36,696 nt of DNA from Deltaproteobacteria bacterium (lineage in GTDB: Bacteria; SAR324; XYD2-FULL-50-16): the NCBI GenBank assembly GCA_029881655.1, contig JAOUME010000012.1, forward strand, positions 1 through 36,696. Direction: 5' to 3'. The notes under the pieces are model-generated. The model searched no databases and was not told where the DNA came from. It saw only the letters and a list, made by a program, of their open reading frames with translations. Shown here piece by piece: positions 30,688 through 36,696 of the stretch. Made by a program: the position numbers and the translations under genes. Position 1 is the stretch's first letter. The number at the start of each line of letters is the position of its first letter.

Positions 30688-32844
30688 ATGAAGAAAAAGT
30701 GTGGAATCTATATTTGTTCGGGATGTGGCATCGATGCCGCGGTAGATACCCAGGCCCTTATCAAAGTCGCCGAGAAGGAGCTTAAGGCCGAGGCCTGCCA
30801 TGTACACCCCTTCTTATGCGATGACAGCGGATTGGAATTAATCAAGAGCGATCTTAGGGCCGGGACGGTCGATCACTTTGTGGTCGCGGCCTGCTCCCAG
30901 CGGTTCCACCAGCAAAGCTTCGACATGGGTCCCGAGCATATGGTCCTCAGAGCCCCGATTAGAGAATACGTGGCCTGGATGATGGAGCCTAGGGATGAAA
31001 ACGGTAAGGTCAACGAGGACACCCAAATGGCAGCCGCTGATTATATCCGAATGTATGGCGCCCGAGTTAAAAGAATGGAGATTCCGCAGCCCTTTGAGCA
31101 GGACACTATCAAAAGCGTTCTGGTTATAGGAGGGGGTATCACGGGCATCAACGCCGCTCTGGAAGTCTCGAAAGCCGGCTATCCGGTGCATCTAGTCGAA
31201 AAGCAAGCCGAGTTAGGCGGAGCCGCCAAAGAATACCGGAGCTTCCTGCCCCAAAAAGCACCCTACCGAGATTTGGAGGACAATCAACTCGAGGAATTAA
31301 TCTCCCGGCTTAAATCCAAATCAGACATCTCGCTTTATCCGTCTTCAACCGTTGATGCGATCGATGGTGAGCCCGGAAACTTTACCGTTCGGATAAAAAA
31401 CGGCCAATCACAAAAAACGGTCGCCATCGGCTCGGTCATTTTAGCGACCGGAGGGAAGTCTTATGACAAAAATAAGCTGACTCATCTAGGCGCTCAATTT
31501 AAAAACGTCGTCAGCTCCGATGAATTCGAAGCAATGGCTAAGACGGGGAAACTGACCCGCCAAGACGGCTCACCCGCAAAAACGATCGCTTTCATCCAGT
31601 GCGCGGGCTCCAGAGATAAAAACCATCTGTCTTATTGCTCCTCGACCTGTTGCATGAACTCCCTGAAACAGGCCGCCTACGTCCGGCAGATCGACCCTGA
31701 GACCAAGGCATACATCCTTTACAGGGATATGAGAACCCCGGGGCTATATGAGAATTTTTACAAAAAACAGCAGGATGATCCGGGAATTTTTCTGACCAAA
31801 GGTGAAATAGCCCAGGTGAGCGAAGATGGGGAACGGTCCATTCTGATCGATCTGGATAATAGCCTTCTTGGTGATCAAATCCAGCTTAAAGCCGATTTAC
31901 TGGTATTGGCGACCGGTCAGGTGAGTAGCCTGGTCGATGAAGAGTCGCACTTAAACCTCGGGTACCGCCAAGGCAAGGATTTGCCGGACTTAAATCACGG
32001 CTATCCCGATTCGCATTTTATCTGTTTCCCCTACGAGACCCGAAGAACAGGCATTTTCTCCGCCGGACCGGTACGTCATCCGATGGACATCAATGAAGCC
32101 AAAAGAGACGCGGCAGGAGCGGCTCTCAAAGCGGTGCAGACATTGGAACTCACCTCTATGGGCAAGTCCATGCACCCCAGAGTGGGCGATCTTTCCAAGC
32201 CCGATTTTTATCTTGCCAGATGCACTTCTTGTAAACGCTGTACCGAGGAATGCCCTTTTGGAATGCTCGATGAAGACGAGAAGGGAACGCCCAGGCCCAA
32301 CCCGGCGCGTTGCCGCAGTTGCGGAACCTGCATGGGAGCCTGTCCTGAGCGCATTATCTCTTTTGCCGACTACAGCATCCAGCAGATCTCCGATATGATC
32401 AAGGAAGTCGAGATTCCCGATGAATTCGAAGAAAAACCCCGCATCCTGATTTTTGCCTGTGAGAACGATTCCCTTCCCGCTTTCGACATGGCGGCTTTAA
32501 ACCGTATCAGAATCAACCCCTATATACGGATCATACCGGTCCGGTGTCTTGGGGGAATCAATCTGGTTTTTGTATCGGACGCGCTATCGGTTGGGTTTGA
32601 CGGGGTGATGTTCATGGGATGCAAGTTCGGCGATGATTACCAATGTCACTTCGTTAAAGGCAGCGAGCTTTGCAACGAGAGACTCTCGAAGGTGCAGGAG
32701 ACCATCAGCCGCCTGAACCTTGAATCTGAAAGGATCAGGCAGTTTACGGTCACTCTGAACGATTACGACAAACTCCCCGAAATCATCAATGACTTTGTCA
32801 CGGAAATCGATGCTTTCGGACCCAATCCCTTTAAGGGAATGTAG
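30688..32844 (+). CDS. qmoB: Quinone-interacting membrane-bound oxidoreductase subunit QmoB
   Basis: A 718-aa flavoprotein related to HdrA, fused at its C-terminus to an MvhD-type domain. I prefer the ATG at 30688 over the TTG of the track, three codons upstream. The order is: N-terminal CGIYICSGCGID segment; FAD-binding SVLVIGGGITGINAALEV (about 143-160); QCAGSRDKNHLSYCSSTCC; two [4Fe-4S] motifs, CTSCKRCTEECP and CRSCGTCMGACP (about 512-555); and the MvhD-like domain with RILIFACENDSLP and FMGCKFGDDYQCHFVKG. It would mediate electron transfer, perhaps by flavin bifurcation or confurcation, between QmoC and AprAB. The gene starts right after qmoA and belongs to one operon. Confidence 0.95.
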   Translation: MKKKCGIYICSGCGIDAAVDTQALIKVAEKELKAEACHVHPFLCDDSGLELIKSDLRAGTVDHFVVAACSQRFHQQSFDMGPEHMVLRAPIREYVAWMMEPRDENGKVNEDTQMAAADYIRMYGARVKRMEIPQPFEQDTIKSVLVIGGGITGINAALEVSKAGYPVHLVEKQAELGGAAKEYRSFLPQKAPYRDLEDNQLEELISRLKSKSDISLYPSSTVDAIDGEPGNFTVRIKNGQSQKTVAIGSVILATGGKSYDKNKLTHLGAQFKNVVSSDEFEAMAKTGKLTRQDGSPAKTIAFIQCAGSRDKNHLSYCSSTCCMNSLKQAAYVRQIDPETKAYILYRDMRTPGLYENFYKKQQDDPGIFLTKGEIAQVSEDGERSILIDLDNSLLGDQIQLKADLLVLATGQVSSLVDEESHLNLGYRQGKDLPDLNHGYPDSHFICFPYETRRTGIFSAGPVRHPMDINEAKRDAAGAALKAVQTLELTSMGKSMHPRVGDLSKPDFYLARCTSCKRCTEECPFGMLDEDEKGTPRPNPARCRSCGTCMGACPERIISFADYSIQQISDMIKEVEIPDEFEEKPRILIFACENDSLPAFDMAALNRIRINPYIRIIPVRCLGGINLVFVSDALSVGFDGVMFMGCKFGDDYQCHFVKGSELCNERLSKVQETISRLNLESERIRQFTVTLNDYDKLPEIINDFVTEIDAFGPNPFKGM

Positions 32845-32887
32845 CTTTCGGCTTGGTTAATCCAAATTGAACTTGAGGAATGAAATC

Positions 32888-34042
32888 ATGACTGATAGAG
32901 CCGTCATCAATGCGGACTTAAAATTTGTGCAAGGGATTCTAAATTCGGGAGGAGCCGATTTAAAGAAATGCTACCAATGCTCCACCTGTACTGTGGCTTG
33001 TCCATTAAGCGAGGAAGGTGTCCCTTTTCCCAGAAAGGAGATGATTTACGCTCAGTGGGGAATCAGGGATAAACTGATCAACAGTGTTGACAGTTGGCTG
33101 TGCCATCACTGCAACGATTGCAGCGATCAGTGCCCGAGAGGTGCCAGACCCGGTGATGTGATGGGCGCGATCCGTCAAATGAGCATCCGCGCCTTCTCGA
33201 AGCCCTCCCTTGTGGCGAAAGCCGCGAACTCTCCTTTGGGTGCGCTGTTACTGCTGTTGATCCCCATGTTGATTATCGGCGGGGTGATCTGTTTTCTCAA
33301 CGCCGATCAGGGTTTTGATTTTCTGACCAGAGAACGAATTATCTACGCCAATATGATACCCGTCATTGCCATCGATCTAATATTCATGTCCGCCGCCTTT
33401 TTCGCGGTCATCACCATGATCCTGGGATTAAGGGGATTTATCGGGGGACTTAAAAAAGGAAATCCTATTATCAATGGCGGCGAAACGCTAGGTCAGGCTG
33501 TAACCGGGACGATCAGGGACATCCTGTCGCACAGAAAATTTAAGGAGTGCGGTGTCAACCAAAGCCGGGGTACGGCGCATCTTTTGATGATGTATGGTTT
33601 CATCGGGCTGTTTATAACAACCAATCTGGTTTTGGTGATCCACTATCTTCATGAGTTCGGCTTTGACATCCAGGATACGCCCTTCCCCTTTTTTCATCCG
33701 GTAAAAATTCTGGGTAACGTCAGCGCTCTGGCCGCTTTTATCGGCATTTTTCTTATCACGGCCCGGAGGTTATTCAATCAGGGTGTCGGCAAATCATCCA
33801 GCTTCGATTGGATCTTTATCGGGGTGATGTTTCTAACGGTGCTGACTGGGATTATGTCCCAGGTTTTTCGTGTCGCCGAGTTTGTCGAGATCGCCTTTAT
33901 CACCTATTACTTTCATTTGGTATTTGTCTTTTTCCTGTTGGCTTTCGCGCCCCACACCAAATTTGGTCACCTTTTTTACAGGACAACGGCCATGATTTAT
34001 GCTAGGTATTGTGGTAGGAGTTTGCCCTTAAAGCAGGATTAG
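32888..34042 (+). CDS. qmoC: Quinone-interacting membrane-bound oxidoreductase subunit QmoC
   Basis: A 384-aa subunit joining an HdrC-like iron-sulfur part to a cytochrome b membrane anchor. I choose the ATG at 32888, behind GAGGA, rather than the track's TTG at 32867. Cluster cysteines are CYQCSTCTVAC (28, 31, 34, 38) and CHHCNDCSDQC (72, 75, 78, 82), then PRGARPGDVMGAIR. About six hydrophobic helices follow, with His residues suitable for heme b ligation (for example TAHLLMMYGFIGL, LVLVIHYLHEFG, YYFHLVFVFFLLAFAPHTKF). It takes electrons from menaquinol. A complete QmoABC supports the reductive direction of the pathway, because sulfur oxidisers often use AprM or QmoAB with other partners. 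Confidence 0.95.
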   Translation: MTDRAVINADLKFVQGILNSGGADLKKCYQCSTCTVACPLSEEGVPFPRKEMIYAQWGIRDKLINSVDSWLCHHCNDCSDQCPRGARPGDVMGAIRQMSIRAFSKPSLVAKAANSPLGALLLLLIPMLIIGGVICFLNADQGFDFLTRERIIYANMIPVIAIDLIFMSAAFFAVITMILGLRGFIGGLKKGNPIINGGETLGQAVTGTIRDILSHRKFKECGVNQSRGTAHLLMMYGFIGLFITTNLVLVIHYLHEFGFDIQDTPFPFFHPVKILGNVSALAAFIGIFLITARRLFNQGVGKSSSFDWIFIGVMFLTVLTGIMSQVFRVAEFVEIAFITYYFHLVFVFFLLAFAPHTKFGHLFYRTTAMIYARYCGRSLPLKQD

Positions 34043-34078
34043 TCGATTGCGTTTAAAAACTTTGACCTGAAAGCGACC

Positions 34079-35275
34079 ATGATAAAACCCTACGGTTCGG
34101 ACAAACTTAAGCCCTTGATCGTCGATAATGAAAAGCTCCTGGCCGAAAAGCTCAAGGAAGCTGAAGGCCTGCCTTCGATCATCATCAATTCCGCTGCGGC
34201 GGCGAACGCTGTGATGATGGGCGCCGGTTATTTTACGCCGCTTGATGGCTTTATGAACAAGGACGAGACCTTAAGCGTGGCTGAAAATCTGAAACTGCCA
34301 AACGGGCTTTTCTGGCCGGTTCCCATCGTGAACATGGCCAAGAACGAAAGCCTGACCGATGAGATCAGAAAAGCCAAAAGAATCGCGCTTTTAGATCCCA
34401 ACGTCCCGGGAAATCCGGTCATCGCCATTCAGGAAGTGGACAGCATCGACAAGCTTGATCCCGACTTTTTTCTGCATATCTTAGAGCGGATCTATAAGAC
34501 GGCCGATTTTGAGCACCCCGGGGTTTTTAATTTCCTATCTAGTGGCTGCAACCTTATTTCCGGAAAAATCGAGGTTCTCAATTATTCTTATTTCCAGGCC
34601 GAGTTTCCTGATACCTTCCGCACCGCCGTTGAAATCAGAGATTTGATCAATCAAAATAAATGGGAAAAAATCGTCGCCTTTCAGACTAGAAATCCTATGC
34701 ACCGGGCTCATGAGGAGCTCTGTAAAATGGCCCTTAAAATGGTTAAAGCCGACGGGGTTTTGATTCACATGCTGTTGGGCAAACTTAAAAAGGGCGACAT
34801 TCCAGCGGATGTCCGCAACCGATCCATTCGCAAAATGGTGGAGCTTTATTTCCCAAAAGACACCGTTCTGGTCACCGGATACGGTTTCGATATGCTATAC
34901 GCTGGCCCTAGGGAAGCTTTGTTGCACGCGCTATTTAGACAAAACGCCGGTTGCACTCATCTGATCATCGGCAGGGACCATGCCGGAGTCGGCGATTATT
35001 ACGGAGCCTTCGACGCTCAAACGATTTTTGATGAAATTCCTAAAAACGCTCTGGATATCCAGATATTTAGGGGTGATCATACCGTTTGGTGCAAGAAATG
35101 CGAAGAAGTTGTCATGATGAGAGATTGTCCGCACGACCGTGAGGATTATCTTTTGTTGTCTGGAACTAAGGTCAGGAATATGCTGGCGCATGGAGAACCC
35201 TTGCCGCCGGAATTTTCCAGGCCTGAGGTGGCTGAGATTCTTTCCGGATATTATAAATCGGAATTGGATCAGTAA
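34079..35275 (+). CDS. sat: ATP sulfurylase (sulfate adenylyltransferase)
   Basis: The 398-aa enzyme that forms APS and pyrophosphate from ATP and sulfate, the first step of the pathway. Motifs: SIIINSAAAANAVMMGAGYF and GFMN at the N-terminal PUA-like domain; QTRNPMHRAHEE (202-213), the ATP-binding core; GRDHAGVGDYYG (298-309); and a zinc-type CX2C with further Cys and His (Cys338, Cys341, Cys350, His352), as in the bacterial/archaeal type. No APS kinase is fused. The gene follows qmoC by 36 bases with a weak ribosome-binding site, so it probably shares the operon transcript. In many Desulfovibrio-type genomes sat is elsewhere or upstream of aprBA. Confidence 0.96.
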   Translation: MIKPYGSDKLKPLIVDNEKLLAEKLKEAEGLPSIIINSAAAANAVMMGAGYFTPLDGFMNKDETLSVAENLKLPNGLFWPVPIVNMAKNESLTDEIRKAKRIALLDPNVPGNPVIAIQEVDSIDKLDPDFFLHILERIYKTADFEHPGVFNFLSSGCNLISGKIEVLNYSYFQAEFPDTFRTAVEIRDLINQNKWEKIVAFQTRNPMHRAHEELCKMALKMVKADGVLIHMLLGKLKKGDIPADVRNRSIRKMVELYFPKDTVLVTGYGFDMLYAGPREALLHALFRQNAGCTHLIIGRDHAGVGDYYGAFDAQTIFDEIPKNALDIQIFRGDHTVWCKKCEEVVMMRDCPHDREDYLLLSGTKVRNMLAHGEPLPPEFSRPEVAEILSGYYKSELDQ

Positions 35276-35374
35276 AGGATACCGAAGACAGACCCTGGAG
35301 TCTACTGACAAAAGACGTTGGATAATTGTTTTTAATATGTTGTTTTATTTGATAACCTTAACAAAGAGGAAACC

Positions 35375-35710
35375 ATGACTTTTGAAATGAACGGAACAAC
35401 TTATGAAACTGATGAGGATGGATATTTGCTGGATTTGGATGTCTGGACAACGGATGTTGCCAACCATCTAGCTAAAATCGAGGAGGTGGAACTTTCTGAA
35501 AAACACTGGGATGTGATTAATTTTCTTAGAGATTACTACAAGGAATATCAGATCGCGCCCATGGTCAAGATCCTGATCAAGGAGATGGCGACCAAAAATG
35601 AAATGCAAAAAAAAGAAGCTTCTAAGTATTTATACGAACTCTTCCCTAACGGTCCCGCGATTCAGGCTTGTAAAATCGCTGGTTTGCCGAAACCAACCGG
35701 CTGTGTTTAA
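35375..35710 (+). CDS. dsrC: DsrC, sulfur-carrier partner of dissimilatory sulfite reductase
   Basis: A 111-aa DsrC/TusE-family protein with both catalytic cysteines in the flexible C-terminal arm: ACKIAGLPKPTGCV, Cys99 and Cys110 in a C-x10-C arrangement, required for trisulfide formation with DsrAB. TusE proteins for tRNA thiolation usually lack the first of these. The N-terminal TDEDGYLLDLDVWTTDVANH and HWDVINFLRDYYKEYQIAP are family-typical. A GAGGA ribosome-binding site precedes the ATG. It lies between sat and dsrA, 99 bases after sat. DsrC accepts the intermediate of sulfite reduction and passes it to the membrane complex DsrMKJOP, which is not in this window. Confidence 0.95.
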   Translation: MTFEMNGTTYETDEDGYLLDLDVWTTDVANHLAKIEEVELSEKHWDVINFLRDYYKEYQIAPMVKILIKEMATKNEMQKKEASKYLYELFPNGPAIQACKIAGLPKPTGCV

Positions 35711-35748
35711 AAATGAATGGACGTCACCAATTTATTTTAAAAAAAAGC

Positions 35749-35811
35749 TTGAACTTTTTGTTGGATGTGCAGTAAAGTAATTTATCCGTATATTTTAATA
35801 TTTAAATATAC
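35749..35811 (+). promoter_or_regulatory. Candidate dsrA promoter and AT-rich inverted repeat
   Basis: TTGAAC (35749-35754), 18 bases, TAAAGT (35773-35778) suggests a promoter. Directly downstream is a perfect 8-base inverted repeat with an 8-base loop, GTATATTT ... AAATATAC (35788-35811), in the leader of dsrA, about 45 bases before the start. It could be a repressor site or leader hairpin. All of this is by eye in AT-rich DNA. Confidence 0.4.
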
Positions 35812-35854
35812 ATCAACTGCAATGATGAATTAATCGATTAAACAAAGGTTGAAA

Positions 35855-36696
35855 ATGGGAGATCAAGATAAAAATTCCAAAAAGGATCAATATTTAAATC
35901 CAACACCGATTTTAGACGAGTTGGAAAAAGGGCCCTGGCCCAGTTTCGTCACCGGTTTTAAGGAATTGGCCGAAAGGACCCAAAAACCGATGCTTAGAGG
36001 CATTATAGATCAGCTGGAATATTCCTACGAAACCAAGACGGGCTATTGGAAGGGCGGTCTGGTTGGTGTGGTCGGGTATGGATCAGGGGTGATTACCCGC
36101 TACTCCATGGTTCAGGATAAATTCCCCGAGGCCACCGAATTTCATACCCTTCGTTTTCAACCTGCTCCAGGACTTCACTATAATACCAAACAACTTCGAG
36201 AAGTCTGTGATCTTTGGGAAAAATACGGTTCAGGTATAATGGTCATGCATGGCCAGACGGGTGACTTGCTTTTACAGGGAATACCCGAAAAAAACGTGCA
36301 GGAATGTTTTGATGAATTCAACAAGCGAGGCTGGGATCTAGGTGGCGCCGGCGCAACCGTAAGGACTTCGGCTTCCTGTGTAGGACCGGCCAGATGCGAA
36401 CACGCCTGCTACGATACCCTTGAGGTACACGATAAGGTTCTGAGTCATTTTGCCGGTTACGTCCACCGCCCCGAACTTCCCTATAAATTCAAGTTTAAGT
36501 TCTCAGGTTGCCCCAACGACTGCGTCAACAGCATCATGCGCTCTGATTTGGCGGTCATAGGGACCTGGCGGGACTCGATCCAGGTTGATCAAGTAGCCGC
36601 GAAGCAATGGATCAAGGATAACGGGATGGACACCCTGGTCAATCAGGTGATTTCCCTCTGTCCGACCAAGGCCATTACTTTAGAGGGAGAGGATCT
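35855..36696 (+). CDS. dsrA: Dissimilatory sulfite reductase alpha subunit, partial (runs off window)
   Basis: The start of the catalytic subunit of DsrAB, which reduces sulfite with siroheme (amide) and iron-sulfur clusters. It is absent from the ORF track because it has no stop in the window; about 280 codons are visible from the ATG at 35855 (MGDQDKNSKKDQYLNPTP...). It shows FVTGFKEL, GVVGYGSGVITRYS, and the siroheme/4Fe-4S cysteine motifs CVGPARC and GCPNDC (C-x5-C and C-x3-C), followed by VNSIMRSDLAVIGTWRD. The sequence is of reductive bacterial type as I recall it. dsrB should follow outside the right edge. The start follows AAAGGTTGAAA, a moderate ribosome-binding site. Confidence 0.95.
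   Translation, partial: MGDQDKNSKKDQYLNPTPILDELEKGPWPSFVTGFKELAERTQKPMLRGIIDQLEYSYETKTGYWKGGLVGVVGYGSGVITRYSMVQDKFPEATEFHTLRFQPAPGLHYNTKQLREVCDLWEKYGSGIMVMHGQTGDLLLQGIPEKNVQECFDEFNKRGWDLGGAGATVRTSASCVGPARCEHACYDTLEVHDKVLSHFAGYVHRPELPYKFKFKFSGCPNDCVNSIMRSDLAVIGTWRDSIQVDQVAAKQWIKDNGMDTLVNQVISLCPTKAITLEGED

Noticed and set aside
1-36696. CRISPR arrays, tRNA/rRNA genes, intact insertion sequences
   Set aside because: No regularly spaced short repeats, no tRNA-like cloverleaf or rRNA signatures, and no transposase-like protein were seen in the ORFs. Small RNAs cannot be excluded by eye.

Overview
The window is about 36.7 kb of bacterial chromosome, very probably from a Gram-negative dissimilatory sulfate reducer of Desulfobacterota type. 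The evidence is a co-directional block at the right end encoding APS reductase (aprBA), the Qmo membrane complex (qmoABC), ATP sulfurylase (sat), DsrC and the start of dsrA, which runs off the window. Outer-membrane proteins, lipobox lipoproteins and a TolC/OprM-type efflux channel show a diderm envelope. A TIGR02147-type regulator, a family best known from Fibrobacter and Bdellovibrio, hints at a less standard lineage, but I cannot fix the taxonomy from sequence alone. No rRNA, tRNA, CRISPR array or intact insertion sequence was seen.

Layout. (1) 0-8 kb holds housekeeping and miscellaneous genes: an outer-membrane efflux lipoprotein, a small CCPKF/CPKCAKKYG protein, an HI0933-type flavoprotein, a truncated NHL-type beta-propeller fragment, a TerB-like protein, a TrmA/RumA-type RNA uracil-C5 methyltransferase and a small unknown. 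There are several long AT-rich gaps. (2) 8.2-11.3 kb has a serine-hydrolase lipoprotein plus TetR operon with a clear 19-bp palindromic operator in its promoter, a frameshifted small membrane gene, and an EamA transporter. (3) 11.3-15.2 kb carries a VWA-domain lipoprotein divergent from a two-gene operon (TIGR02147 regulator and Calx-beta-like lipoprotein). Two near-identical operator-like repeats lie in the shared promoter region, and the whole unit is bracketed by a 97-bp identical direct repeat that is the 3' end of a VOC/glyoxalase gene, broken in both copies. (4) 15.4-25 kb is an accessory region: a tandem pair of paralogous beta-barrel proteins, an RibD-C/DHFR-like reductase, two more predicted outer-membrane proteins, a GNAT acetyltransferase, a stand-alone AbiJ N-terminal-domain protein, a MarR plus membrane-protein operon, a decayed tetR plus serine-hydrolase pair, a DUF4336 plus TetR operon and an HTH protein. 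(5) 25-36.7 kb is the sulfate-respiration island.

How the genes work together. Sat activates sulfate to APS. AprBA reduces APS to sulfite, with electrons delivered from the quinone pool through QmoABC. DsrAB (only part of DsrA is visible) reduces sulfite using siroheme, and DsrC carries the product as a trisulfide. The CbiA-family amidotransferase transcribed divergently from aprB is well placed to act as DsrN, the siroheme amidase, although a cobyrinate synthase role cannot be excluded. A hairpin separates aprBA from qmoABC, and dsrA appears to have its own promoter with an AT-rich inverted repeat.

The best candidates for something undescribed are the repeat-bracketed VWA / TIGR02147 / Calx-beta module at 11.3-14.9 kb, with its duplicated operator-like sites, and the stand-alone AbiJ-type domain protein at 19.3 kb. 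Both are inferences from sequence and context.
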